The notes under the pieces were generated by a model. The model had not been told where the DNA came from. It did not search any database and worked only from the letters and a program-made list of their open reading frames with translations. A stretch of DNA of 64,000 nucleotides from Pseudomonas lini (GTDB taxonomy: Bacteria; Pseudomonadota; Gammaproteobacteria; Pseudomonadales; Pseudomonadaceae): contig NZ_JAUSSR010000018.1 of the NCBI RefSeq assembly GCF_030812475.1, forward strand, positions 1-64,000, in the 5' to 3' direction. The translations under genes were made by a program, and so were the position numbers. Positions within the stretch are counted from its first letter, which is position 1; each line of letters begins with the position of its first letter. This document shows positions 1 through 8,118 of the stretch, one piece after another.

Positions 1-71
1 CAGCAGTGAAACGATGCATCGCCGATGGTAGTGTGGGGTTTCCCCATGTGAGAGTAGGTCATCGTCAAGAT
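1..71 (+). rRNA. rrf: 5S ribosomal RNA, 3' part
   Basis: The first ~71 bases match the 3' portion of Pseudomonas 5S rRNA, including the internal block AACGATGCATCGCCGATGGT and the closing strand GTAGGTCATCGTCAAG. The 5' part of the molecule lies left of the window. It is followed at once by a strong terminator, as expected at the end of a 16S-23S-5S operon. The exact 3' end (70-72) is inferred. Confidence 0.96.
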
Positions 72-80
72 TGAATTCCG

Positions 81-119
81 AAACCCCTATCTGCGTATGC
101 AGGTAGGGGTTTTGTTTTT
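81..119 (+). terminator. rRNA operon terminator
   Basis: A GC-rich hairpin with arms around AACCCCTATCTGC and GCAGGTAGGGGTT and a short GTAT loop is followed by a T-rich run (TTTTGTTTTT). It lies 10 nt after the 5S rRNA and is a typical intrinsic terminator. Confidence 0.93.
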
Positions 120-257
120 GTCCGCTGTTTGTAGGAAGCTGCACACATGCCCGAACCGATAGTTAGCTGTGTGCTGATCCTGCTGATTCCAAAAGCGATG
201 CTCTCCAAAGACATCAAGGCCTGACTGACTGCCGGCTGGCTCGACTCTATTCCATGA

Positions 258-791
258 ACAGGCGGGCAGGGCACGGTCGCCATGGAAATCCTGCGTCAAC
301 ATCAAGGGCCGTTAGATGCAATCTTTGTCCCGGTGGGCGGTGGCGGCTTGATTGCCGGCATCGCCGCGTACGTCAAATACCTGCGGCCAGAGGTACGCAT
401 CATAGGCGTCGAGTCGGAACACTCCGCCTGCCTGTACGCTGCTTTACAGGCCGGTGAGCGGGTAATCCTGCCAAGCGTGGGCACCTTTGCCGATGGCGTA
501 GCGGTCGCGCAGATCGGAGCCCATGGTTTCGAAGTGTGCCGGTTCTGCGTCGATGAGGTGATAACTGTCAGCAACGATGAGTTGTGCATGGCGACAAAGA
601 ATATCTACGACGACACCCGCTCGATCACCGAGCCTTCCGGGGCCCTGGCCGTGGCCGGAATCAAGAAGTACGTAGCGCGCACGGGTGTCAGGGGGCAGAC
701 CCTGATCGCCATCGACTCCGGTGCCAACATCAATTTCGACACGTTACGGCACGTGGCCGAACGAGCGGCATTGGGTGAGGTGTTGGCGTAA
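258..791 (+). pseudogene. ilvA: IlvA (threonine dehydratase) internal fragment
   Basis: The reading frame shows the middle of the PLP-dependent threonine ammonia-lyase catalytic domain. It opens with GQGTVAMEILRQ, has the phosphate-binding loop PVGGGGLIAG, the segment TEPSGALAVAGIKKY, and ends near HVAERAALGE. Full biosynthetic IlvA is about 510 residues; this frame covers only roughly 175. The N-terminal part with the PLP lysine and the C-terminal regulatory domains are missing. A stop codon (255-257) sits directly before the recognisable homology, and the frame ends a few residues after LGE. ATG codons at 254 (other frame) and 282 do not restore a complete enzyme. It is a gene remnant beside the rRNA operon, probably left by recombination; a functional ilvA is expected elsewhere. 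Confidence 0.85.
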
Positions 792-828
792 TGGCGACTC
801 TCTGATGACGATCTCCACAATCAGCGAA

Positions 829-1222
829 TCAACGTGCCCGCTGCGGCTCGGCACTGGCGAGGGGCCGGTCGAGGCGGATACCGTCGCGTCCGCCACGCTT
901 GGACGCATAAAGCGCGGTATCGCCTTGCTCGATCAGTGCTGCCAGGCTGCCCGGCGGATGGTCGAACAGAGTGGCCCCGATGCTCAGGGTCACCGCTTCG
1001 GGCGTGGCGAAGTCCTGTGAGGCAGCCTGGTGAAACCGGTCGCGTAGCGCACTGCCCAGTTCTAGGATTCGCTCATTCGATGCGTTATCCAGCAGGATGG
1101 CGGTCTCGCCGCCGCCCAACCGGGCCGTCAGCGCCCCATCGGGCAGTGCCGAACGAATCATCTCGCTCAGCGCGCCCAGCAATCGGCCGTCAGCCGTATG
1201 GTCGTGCAGTAATAGAAAAGCA
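829..1222 (-). pseudogene. C-terminal fragment of a GGDEF-domain protein
   Basis: The minus-strand frame encodes about 130 residues resembling the second half of a diguanylate cyclase domain: ARLGGGETAILL stands where RxGGDEF is expected, and ALYASKRGGRDGIRL matches the usual ALYxAKxxGRNxV ending. The active-site block reads GGGET, so cyclase activity would be doubtful even in a complete protein. The frame is closed upstream by a TAG just before residue one, and the first part of the domain is absent. I read it as a truncated remnant. Together with the IlvA piece it marks this intergenic space as a graveyard of rearranged genes. Confidence 0.75.
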
Positions 1223-1550
1223 AGCTAAGTAAGTTGCGCAATTTCATCCATATCCATTGATATCGATTGGCTATTTAGTCGAGAATAATTCGTTTTAATG
1301 AACGTTCGACGGGGAACTAATATTTACGAGCCAGGAATAAGATTGCTTACAGGATGCAGAGTTTTTCCCTATTCAGGGTATACCGCAGCGCACGGCTGTT
1401 TATATTGCTTTGGACATCAACAATCTGTTCCGCCATGACTCGATTTATCATCATTAGATAGCGTTCTGCAAGAAACTAGTATCCGTGATGCGCTTCCTCG
1501 GCCGCGCGGCACGGTCCTCCATAAATGCCGAAGGCTAGGAGACTACGAGC
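1223..1550. other. Intergenic stretch, no gene seen
   Basis: This AT-richer stretch has no convincing coding frame. Its last part carries the ribosome-binding site (AGGAG near 1536) of the following gene; the promoter of that gene probably lies here but I cannot place it. Confidence 0.5.
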
Positions 1551-2195
1551 ATGAACGAGAAACTCACCAACATCAGTCCTGAACTGACTTACGAGAGCGC
1601 GTTAAGTAAATCATCTGGATCGAGATCGGAGCTGACAATTCAAGGTCGGATAATCAGCCGGCCCGCCAATCAAATTGCCGGACCACGCGGGTGTATCCCG
1701 ATTTTGTGGTGCCTCTGTGTGCACGATTCACCGGATAATCCTTGCCCCTGTAACGGGCCCATCATTTGGTTTCCCGAGCGTTCCATCAGAAGCCGCAGGA
1801 AGATGAAGCACGGGGGTGAAGGTTTAGTCGAGATTGATGTAGAGGCCAGCACCAGGGTCTTTCTGGAAGATACCCGAGAAGTTGGCGGCAAGGAGTCGGG
1901 CGCACGGCTAATGCGATTGGGGGCTGATGGTCAGTTTGAAGCAGTGGCAGATACGCTCTGGGTTCAAGAATTCACCTCAATGCGTATCGACCGGCTCCAG
2001 AGAGCCCTGGAGTTGATTGAAGGACATCCTCAACTCAGCGCTATCGCCAAGAAGAAGGGTGGGGGATTCTGGGGAAAGATCGTCGCTGCGTTTGAAGCTG
2101 GCTGGGCGATCGGTACTTTTATCGATGAAGAAACCGGTCTCTCGGACAAGATTTCTGATTGGATGATCGACACCTTTGGGCCTTGGCCTTTCTGA
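1551..2195 (+). CDS. Unknown Cys-rich/Gly-rich protein (214 aa)
   Basis: I do not recognise the family. The start is supported by AGGAG nine bases upstream of the ATG. The N-terminal ~45 residues are polar. Residues ~48-68 hold a dense cysteine cluster (pattern CxxxxxxCxC, then CxC). A basic stretch RSRRKMKHGG follows at about 80, then an acidic beta-like region. The last ~55 residues start with KKKGGGFWGK, continue with a Gly/Ala-rich amphipathic helix (FEAGWAIGTFIDEETG) and end in GPWPF. The Gly-spaced C-terminal helix recalls pore-forming peptides and some bacteriocins, but this is only a resemblance. No immunity, export or modification gene stands next to it. It is isolated between gene remnants and a PRC-barrel gene on the other strand. 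Confidence 0.65.
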   Translation: MNEKLTNISPELTYESALSKSSGSRSELTIQGRIISRPANQIAGPRGCIPILWCLCVHDSPDNPCPCNGPIIWFPERSIRSRRKMKHGGEGLVEIDVEASTRVFLEDTREVGGKESGARLMRLGADGQFEAVADTLWVQEFTSMRIDRLQRALELIEGHPQLSAIAKKKGGGFWGKIVAAFEAGWAIGTFIDEETGLSDKISDWMIDTFGPWPF

Positions 2196-2290
2196 TTCGT
2201 TTTAAAGAGGACAGCCGGAGATTCCGTTTAATCAGCTGGCCGTACTCTGACTCATACCCAGCTGTTACAGCGACCACTCCAACCGGGAAC

Positions 2291-2320
2291 GGGCCTTCTG
2301 CTGAAAGCAGAAGGCCCGGG
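2291..2320. terminator. Hairpin between convergent genes
   Basis: GGGCCTTCTGCT and AGCAGAAGGCCC form a perfect 12-bp stem with a GAA loop. There is no clear T-run on either side, so efficiency is uncertain. It lies between the unknown + gene and the - strand PRC-barrel gene and probably serves both. Confidence 0.6.
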
Positions 2321-2359
2321 TGGCCGGCGCGCATCATTCTTCCGTTCGGATATAATCAG

Positions 2360-2794
2360 CTAGTTATTGTAATCGTAAGGTTTGGTTCCATAGAAAGTAT
2401 GAATTTCTGATGCCCAAGATTCGTCGGCCATATTTGGCCAACTGTCCTTGTCAAAACCTGGAGCATTTTCGAGGCGCTCTTTCTCTACGTTTAGTACGAA
2501 GCGCTTGTTTACAGTATCGAGCGTCAGTGCATTCCAGGGTACCGCAAACAGTTTTTCGCCCATGCCAAGAAATCCGCCAAAGGACAGCACGGCATAACTC
2601 ACTCTGCCGCTGCGAACATCAAGCATGATTTCCTTGATGTCCCCCAGGTCTTCTTCATTATGGTTATAAACATCATTTCCAATGAGTGTGTCTGCCCCCA
2701 TCAGGTCCGGGCCAGGCCCCTGTTCCTCGGAGCCGGCATCTCGCAGGAGGTTGGTTTTATAAATGCCATAGGTATCGCGATCTACGTAGTTCAT
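2360..2794 (-). CDS. PRC-barrel domain protein
   Basis: This 144-residue protein has one PRC-barrel: the entry strand DTLIGNDVYNHNEEDLGDI at about 36-54, then IKEIMLDVRSGRVSYAVLSF and a hydrophobic GGFLGMGEKLFAVPW at 70-95, as in stress-induced PRC-barrel proteins. The flanks are polar and rich in Asp, Glu and Asn. There is no signal peptide. GGAG six bases before the ATG supports the start. PRC-barrels mediate protein or RNA contacts and small versions are often induced by stationary phase or osmotic stress; the specific role here is unknown. Confidence 0.85.
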   Translation of the reverse strand: MNYVDRDTYGIYKTNLLRDAGSEEQGPGPDLMGADTLIGNDVYNHNEEDLGDIKEIMLDVRSGRVSYAVLSFGGFLGMGEKLFAVPWNALTLDTVNKRFVLNVEKERLENAPGFDKDSWPNMADESWASEIHTFYGTKPYDYNN

Positions 2795-3328
2795 TACTAT
2801 CTCCTATCAGCAATCGCCTATCAATCAGAATTGCACATACCGCCTTCATGGGCTGTATAGTTGGGAGTGATTCGCTTTGGAAAAAGTCGAATTTTTTGTC
2901 CGCGTGACGACGAGTGGCGATGGGAAGGTAAGACATAATTAATCAGCTTTTAATTAGGAAGCTGTTCATGTGTGGCGGCAGTATTGGTGTTATATAAAGG
3001 GGTATTCGTTCTATCGGATTTTGAATACTTGAACGAATCTGTTTCCTGTAATGGCAGATACGTCGTGATTTTTCGCCAGCGTGAGGGGGTACACAATAAG
3101 CTGTCTCGTCAATCGACCCAAGCGGTCATCGGGACTGTGGCCACTGATCCTCGATTTCATACCAGGACGCGTTAGGTCACTTCGACATGCTGCTGCTTGT
3201 CCGACGAAAACGATGTGTCCAGCGTGCCCAGCGCGATGGAAATCCAGTCCGCGGAGTCACCTCGGCTTCTCAACCAGAACAGCGACGAACCTGAATCGAC
3301 GGTTGGCAGGTGCAGTATCGAACGACTG
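2795..3328. other. Intergenic stretch, no gene seen
   Basis: Short frames exist on both strands but none has a ribosome-binding site, a recognisable product or Pseudomonas-like codon use. The left part is AT-rich and should contain the promoter of the PRC-barrel gene. Confidence 0.45.
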
Positions 3329-3823
3329 CTAGCGCCCGTGCGCCGCATCCGCCAGTTGCCCGGCATCGACCCTAACGAAAACCGAGTCGCCAACCGCCGT
3401 CAGCACGTCCCCCGCATACACCTCGCAGATGACCCGGGTCTTGCGTCCGACATCACCTTCGACCCTTGCCCGTAGCGTCAGCGGCACGCCCATGGGGGTC
3501 GGCTTGATAAACTTGATGCCCAGGTTGCCGGTGACGCAGTTGATGCGCGGAAGGCTGTCAGCCTCACGTTGTTCCTGCCGGTAGTGATAGGCCATCGCCG
3601 TCCAGTTCGAATGGCAATCGACCAGCATTGCGATGAGTCCGCCGTAGACCAGGTCCGGCCAGCCGCAGTACTTGGCTTCGGGCCTGTGCTCGGCCATGAC
3701 ATGCACGCCGTCCTCATCCCAGAAGCTCTTGATCTGCAGCCCGTGCGGGTTGCTGCTGCCGCAGCCGTAACACACGCCTTCCGGCGCGGCGCTGTCTTGC
3801 AGGGAGGTGTCGAGCGGGGCCAT
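3329..3823 (-). CDS. PaaI-type hotdog thioesterase
   Basis: A 164-residue single hotdog-fold protein. The N-terminal block CYGCGSSNPHGLQIKSFW is typical of the PaaI/4HBT subfamily that starts with a CxxCG motif, and VYGGLIAMLVDCHSNW forms the central helix with the region that positions the catalytic water. The later strands (IKFIKPTPMGVPLTLRARV) fit the fold. Members hydrolyse acyl-CoA or aryl-CoA thioesters in the cytoplasm; the acyl group cannot be read from sequence. It stands alone, divergent from the next gene, so there is no pathway context. Confidence 0.85.
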   Translation of the reverse strand: MAPLDTSLQDSAAPEGVCYGCGSSNPHGLQIKSFWDEDGVHVMAEHRPEAKYCGWPDLVYGGLIAMLVDCHSNWTAMAYHYRQEQREADSLPRINCVTGNLGIKFIKPTPMGVPLTLRARVEGDVGRKTRVICEVYAGDVLTAVGDSVFVRVDAGQLADAAHGR

Positions 3824-3947
3824 GTCTTGTCATCCTCAGGGAAGTGAAACTCGGTTATTTTAACCTCAGTGCCTTCATCGGTCGCGACAAAACAGGTTAG
3901 GCTCTTCGAACTGGAACGTAATATCTCGACTAAAGGACGCGACATTT

Positions 3948-4313
3948 ATGGACATCCCTTTTGCTCAAATCAGCGAGCGCTTGGACAATCGCCGGTTTAC
4001 GGTCGCGGACAACACCCACGGGCTATCCGGTACCGGCACCGTGTTTCATTACCATGTCGAGGGAAATGCCATTTCCGGCACCTACGAAGGCGGCCGGATC
4101 CGCATGGGTCAACAAGTCGGACGCGCGACAGGTCCCGATACCATCGAGCTTCTTTACCACTGCTTGACCACGGATGGCGAGATGCTCGCCGGCTGGTCTC
4201 GTGGCACGGTAGGCCTTGACCACGCAGGACGGACCACGCTGACCTTCGTATGGGGTTGGTTGTCGGGCGCAACGGGGGGTGGGGAGTCGAGCTACGTCGA
4301 GCTTGCCGTGTAG
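3948..4313 (+). CDS. Conserved small beta-sheet protein, function unknown
   Basis: This 121-residue protein is built of alternating strands: GTGTVFHYHVEGNAISGTY, GGRIRMGQQVGR, LLYHCLTTDGEMLAGWS, and a final WGWLSGATGGGESSYVEL. It resembles a widespread family that databases often label n-acetylglutamate synthase without evidence; no acetyltransferase motif is visible. There is no signal peptide. It ends just before a bidirectional terminator. Its partner and role are unknown. Confidence 0.75.
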   Translation: MDIPFAQISERLDNRRFTVADNTHGLSGTGTVFHYHVEGNAISGTYEGGRIRMGQQVGRATGPDTIELLYHCLTTDGEMLAGWSRGTVGLDHAGRTTLTFVWGWLSGATGGGESSYVELAV

Positions 4314-4325
4314 CGGTAGGAACTC

Positions 4326-4349
4326 AAAGCCCGCAGGAGCGGGCTTTTT
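4326..4349. terminator. Bidirectional intrinsic terminator
   Basis: AAAGCCCGC, loop AGGA, then GCGGGCTTTTT. The A-run on one side and T-run on the other make it work for both the upstream + gene and the - strand aer gene. Confidence 0.93.
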
Positions 4350-4364
4350 AAGAAAGTTGATGGT

Positions 4365-5930
4365 TTATCTGTTAAATCGCTCGACCAATGAATACTGAGT
4401 TTTAGCGGTCTGGGTTAATTCCTTGCTCAGCTCTGCCGAATGCCTGGCTTGTTCAGATGTCTGGTCCGCCAGTTGAGCAATGGTCGTGATGTTACGGCTG
4501 ATTTCCTCGGCCACGGCGGTTTGCTCTTCGGTCGCCGCGGCAATCTGGGTGGTCATGTCCGTGATATTCGCGACGGCCTCACTGATACCGACTAATGCCT
4601 TATCTGCCTCAAGCACCCACGCCACGCCTTCTTCGGCCTGTCGATGTCCGCTTTCCATGGTTTTAACCGCGTTGCTGGATGAGACCTGCAACTTGGAAAT
4701 CAGGTTATGGATCTGGATCGTGGACTGAGTCGTGCGCTGTGCCAGCTGACGCACTTCATCCGCGACTACCGCGAAACCTCGACCCATGTCGCCCGCACGC
4801 GCGGCTTCGATGGCTGCGTTAAGCGCCAGCAGGTTGGTTTGATCGGCGATGCCTTTGATGACATCCACCACTGTCCCGATTTCATTGCTGTCCTTGGCCA
4901 ACTGCGCCACCGTCAGCCCTGTCTCGCCCACCACCACGGAGAGGCGCTGAATGGCTTCTCGAGTGTCTCGGGCCACTTCGCGTCCACGTCCGGTCAGCAC
5001 ATTGGCTTCTTGAGTGGCATCGGCAGTGCGCTGGACGTGGCTGGCAACCTCCTGCGTGGTGGCCGCCATTTGATTGACTGCGGCCGACACCTGCTCGGTC
5101 TCTACCCGTTGGCGGTCCAGTCCACGGGAGCTATCGGCGGCGAGGCCATCGGATCTCCCGGCCAGACTGGTCAGTTGCTCTGCCGTGTCTTGCAGCCGAG
5201 TGAGGCAGGTCTTGAGCCGAGATGCCTGACTGACAAACGCCGTTTCAAGGCGTGCCTGAGAACCGCGTTCATCGCTGTACATCTGGGCCAGCAACGAGTC
5301 GGAGGTAGAGGCCTCAGCCATATCCAGTAGATGCAGCGCCCCTCGGTTCTGCCTGCGGGACACAAGCCACCCGATGGGAATCGATACCCCGACAGCCAAA
5401 ATGAAAGCCACAGGCGCGCTGAGGAACATGCCGCCCAGCGTCCCCACCAACCCGATCGTCACCACAGGCAACCAGGCGAGCAGGGCGGGTTGCCATTGAT
5501 CGCTGCGCGGGATGGCTGATTTTCCGAGACTGATGCGTTTGTAGAGGGCTTCGGCGCGGCGGATCTGCTCGGCCGTCGGCTTGACCCTGACCGATTCATA
5601 GCCAACGATCTCACGCCCTTCGAAGATCGGCGTGACGTACGCGTTGACCCAATAGTGGTCGCCGTTTTTGGAGCGGTTCTTGACGATGCCCATCCACGGC
5701 TTGCCAAGCTTGAGCGCGCCCCACATATGGGCAAAGATGGCGGAGGGTACATCGGGGTGACGAACGATATTTTGAGGCGCCCCGATCAGGTCGGATTTGT
5801 TGAAACCGCTGATATCAACGAACGCGTCATTGCAGTACGTGATGACGCCTCGTGCATCCGTTGTCGAGATGAGTTTTTGTTGAGGTCCAAGGGCAACCTC
5901 GCGCTGCGTAACCGGTTGGTTGTTTCTCAT
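4365..5930 (-). CDS. aer: Aer-type aerotaxis/energy-taxis receptor
   Basis: The 521-residue protein opens with MRNNQPVTQRE, the conserved start of Pseudomonas Aer. A PAS domain spans about 18-118 (TYCNDAFVDISGF, APQNIVRHPDVP, GDHYWVNAYVTP) and in this family binds FAD, sensing redox state. A hydrophobic hairpin at about 148-190 anchors it in the inner membrane without a periplasmic sensor. The rest is the coiled-coil signalling domain with the tip GIADQTNLLALNAAIEAARAG, which docks CheA/CheW. No C-terminal CheR-tethering pentapeptide is visible. It is monocistronic, ends at a bidirectional terminator, and is divergent from the phosphoesterase gene. Confidence 0.93.
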   Translation of the reverse strand: MRNNQPVTQREVALGPQQKLISTTDARGVITYCNDAFVDISGFNKSDLIGAPQNIVRHPDVPSAIFAHMWGALKLGKPWMGIVKNRSKNGDHYWVNAYVTPIFEGREIVGYESVRVKPTAEQIRRAEALYKRISLGKSAIPRSDQWQPALLAWLPVVTIGLVGTLGGMFLSAPVAFILAVGVSIPIGWLVSRRQNRGALHLLDMAEASTSDSLLAQMYSDERGSQARLETAFVSQASRLKTCLTRLQDTAEQLTSLAGRSDGLAADSSRGLDRQRVETEQVSAAVNQMAATTQEVASHVQRTADATQEANVLTGRGREVARDTREAIQRLSVVVGETGLTVAQLAKDSNEIGTVVDVIKGIADQTNLLALNAAIEAARAGDMGRGFAVVADEVRQLAQRTTQSTIQIHNLISKLQVSSSNAVKTMESGHRQAEEGVAWVLEADKALVGISEAVANITDMTTQIAAATEEQTAVAEEISRNITTIAQLADQTSEQARHSAELSKELTQTAKTQYSLVERFNR

Positions 5931-6080
5931 CTGTATTGCTCCTATGCCCTAAGCTAGGGGCATCGGCTGCAATGAGTGAAAGATTAACGAGTTATTCCAA
6001 AAGGACAGGTTGTGCGTCGGAAAAGCCGGTGGTCTCCGACAACGCCCCCCCTTCACCTTGAGCCCGCTTTGGAGCCCTGA

Positions 6081-6539
6081 ATGAAAGTTGGCGTCATCTC
6101 CGATACCCATGGCCTGCTCCGCGCGGAAGCCCTCGCGGCCCTGGAAGGATGTGAACGGATCATCCACGCCGGCGACATCGGAAAACCCGAGATCCTCGAG
6201 CAACTGGCGTCAATTGCCCCGCTGCACGTAGTACGCGGGAACAATGACCTGGGCGCGCCTTGGGCAGACACACTCGCTGACCAGCTGCATTTTGATCTGA
6301 ACGGCTGGCAGTCCTTGCTGGTGCATGACATTGCCGACGTTCCGGCGACGCTGGATGCCGGGATAAAGCTGGTGATCACCGGCCATTCGCATCAGCCACG
6401 GATTGAATGGCGCGGTGAACGGCTGTACCTCAATCCAGGCAGCGCGGGGCGGCGCAGGTTCAAGCTGCCGGTGACGCTGGCGCTGCTTGAGGTGCTTGAT
6501 GGTTCGATTGAGTCGCGGCTGGTCTCGTTACTGGAATGA
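6081..6539 (+). CDS. YfcE/MJ0936-type metallophosphoesterase
   Basis: A compact 152-residue calcineurin-like phosphoesterase. The metal-binding blocks are in order: GVISDTHG (residues 4-11), IIHAGDIG (~34-41), RGNNDL (~58-63), the His in LLVHDI and ITGHSHQP near 108-115. NPGSAGRRR follows, as in YfcE-like enzymes. These cytoplasmic enzymes hydrolyse phosphodiesters with two divalent metals; the physiological substrate is unknown. The gene is single. Confidence 0.9.
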   Translation: MKVGVISDTHGLLRAEALAALEGCERIIHAGDIGKPEILEQLASIAPLHVVRGNNDLGAPWADTLADQLHFDLNGWQSLLVHDIADVPATLDAGIKLVITGHSHQPRIEWRGERLYLNPGSAGRRRFKLPVTLALLEVLDGSIESRLVSLLE

Positions 6540-6606
6540 CCAGTTGCTGAAATGCGGTCCCCAAAGAAAGAGACCGCTGCACAGCTTGTGTCGCTGACTC
6601 GTTCGC

Positions 6607-6966
6607 CTACGCGCGCGGATCGATCTGATCCAACACCTGGTTCGCCGTGATTTCCGCCAGCATGATGTTGTTGGAAATGCCCAGCAGGGCGTTGCGTGAT
6701 CCGCCGTCCAGATGATCCACCAGGTGATGGACCATTACATCTACCGAGGCCAGTGTTTCGACGAGATAAACCACCAGGGTTTCAGTCGTGGCCTGTGGGT
6801 CTACGGTAAACAGGGTGCTGGGTTTGCGCGGCGTGGCCTTGATGTCGGCAGTCGAGGGGAAGTGGAGGTCGAGGGCGCGTTCGGCGGCTTCGTTGAGTTT
6901 GTTTGAATCGGGTTCGTACGGGGATACTGGATCGGCGTCCGGCGGGTTTGGTGAAGGTTTTATCAT
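6607..6966 (-). CDS. DUF6124-like small protein
   Basis: A start at 6966 (MIKPSPNPPDADPVSPY) is preferred over an upstream in-frame start because GGAG lies nine bases before it. The product is 119 residues: a Pro/Asp-rich N-terminus, the block NEAAERALDLHF, then a helical C-terminal half (TTETLVVYLVETLASVDVM, ISNNIMLAEITANQVLD). This layout is common in Pseudomonas genomes under DUF6124, known only as a conserved family. No enzyme motif or membrane segment is seen. Confidence 0.8.
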   Translation of the reverse strand: MIKPSPNPPDADPVSPYEPDSNKLNEAAERALDLHFPSTADIKATPRKPSTLFTVDPQATTETLVVYLVETLASVDVMVHHLVDHLDGGSRNALLGISNNIMLAEITANQVLDQIDPRA

Positions 6967-7798
6967 GTTTTCGTGCTCCAAAAATGTGGAGCCGTCACCC
7001 GACTTGCGACTAAACAAGGGGTGGCAGCTGTACGCAGGTTAGTCGACCGGGGAGACACGAAACCGGCGCGCCCAAAGGCGCCCTGCGCACAGCTACCATG
7101 AAGTGCAGGTATGAAATGACCTGACTGTCTGGATGCAAATACGCTTCGTGAAACCACGGGCGACTAAACCCGATCACTGATGGGCAGTGACACGAATCAA
7201 GTTACCGAGTGACCCCAAGGCGCACAAGCCGGCGGATTCTGGCGTACCCGTAGGCAACGGCGCAAGGTCTTGTAGCTTTCAGGAAGTAAGTTGTAGGGCG
7301 CTTAAACAAGTGCCTTCTGTGGATGTTTAAAGTGCATGAGCGCACGTTTCTGCACGCCTGATTTTTCGACCGGCAAGCCCCACCTTGAAGGTCTCCCCCG
7401 GCAAAGTTTTCACACAGGTTTGCTCCATAGTGGCTGACCAAATCTGTTGCATCGCACGCGCTAAATCCGCAATACTTCGCTCAACAACTAACCCTCACGA
7501 CCGGCATGGCTTGACCATCTGGTTGGAGGGGGAAAAAGCCGGCGCTAGCCGGTTTTTTCGTTTCTGGAGTACGAGAAATGCAAGGATCGCCTGAGCCACC
7601 TGGACGGCGAGATTCCGATTGAGCTTGCGGAAACAATGGAAGGCGCGAATCGTGTTCTGGAGTACATAAGGAACTGCATTGCGCAGCGTGCTTGAAGACC
7701 CATCAAAAAAATTGGAACCGCTTTCAGACACGCTCACCTAATGATCAGCTAGTGGGTAATCCCACAGGCAATTTGCCAATACCGGCATACTCCGAGAG
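6967..7798. other. Long intergenic stretch with one terminator
   Basis: About 830 bases without a complete gene. It holds a terminator at 7533-7558 and, after it, an open frame (7549-7695) with plausible protein-like composition but no start codon before a late ATG. No RNA gene was recognised; a small RNA ending at the terminator is possible but not shown. Confidence 0.4.
7533..7558 (+). terminator. Intrinsic terminator with no obvious upstream gene
   Basis: AAAAAGCCGGC, loop GCTA, GCCGGTTTTTT: an 11-bp stem (one G-U pair) ending in a T-run. No convincing protein gene ends in front of it on the + strand, so it may terminate a small RNA or a lost gene. Confidence 0.75.
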
Positions 7799-7807
7799 GT
7801 GGGCGAC

Positions 7808-8047
7808 GTGGCTAAAGACGAGAAGAAAAGCAAAGGTGACGCTTCGAAAGCCAGCAAGGACTTGAAAGACAAAAAGTCATCACCGGCAAAGAAAACAGCA
7901 GCGGCCTCGGCTCTTTCGAAATCTTCCGACAAGAAAGACAAGAAAAAAGATGCCGAACCAAAGAAATCTGCAAAAAAAGCTGATAGCAAGCCAGAAAAGG
8001 CTAAGAAGTCAGAGAAGGCAGACAAGCCGGCGAAAAAGAAAAAATGA
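7808..8047 (+). CDS. Lys/Ala-rich basic protein, histone H1-like
   Basis: About 79 residues, nearly all Lys, Ala, Ser, Asp and Pro, for example KDEKKSKGD, SSPAKKTAAASA and DKPAKKKK at the end. A GTG start at 7808 is preferred because GAGAGG lies nine bases upstream; GTG at 7799 is possible. Such low-complexity KPAKK tails occur in histone H1-like proteins, in AlgP and in the C-terminus of the phasin PhaF, and bind DNA or RNA by charge. Here the tail is the whole protein. A PHA-depolymerase-like pseudogene follows on the other strand, but a functional link is only a guess. Confidence 0.65.
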   Translation: MAKDEKKSKGDASKASKDLKDKKSSPAKKTAAASALSKSSDKKDKKKDAEPKKSAKKADSKPEKAKKSEKADKPAKKKK

Positions 8048-8118
8048 CATCTGCAGTCTGCTAGGGCTTTACGCCCTAGCTTCCTCAGGCTGTTCGGCGC
8101 GGGCTCTTCATCGCCGTA

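Noticed and set aside
3172..3393. Small minus-strand frame after the thioesterase gene
   Set aside because: It overlaps the thioesterase end in another frame and has no ribosome-binding site or similarity.
7549..7695. Open frame with protein-like composition (ends EYIRNCIAQRA)
   Set aside because: It starts inside the terminator stem after a TAG and has no ATG, GTG or TTG with a ribosome-binding site before a late internal ATG; it may be a relic but cannot be supported.
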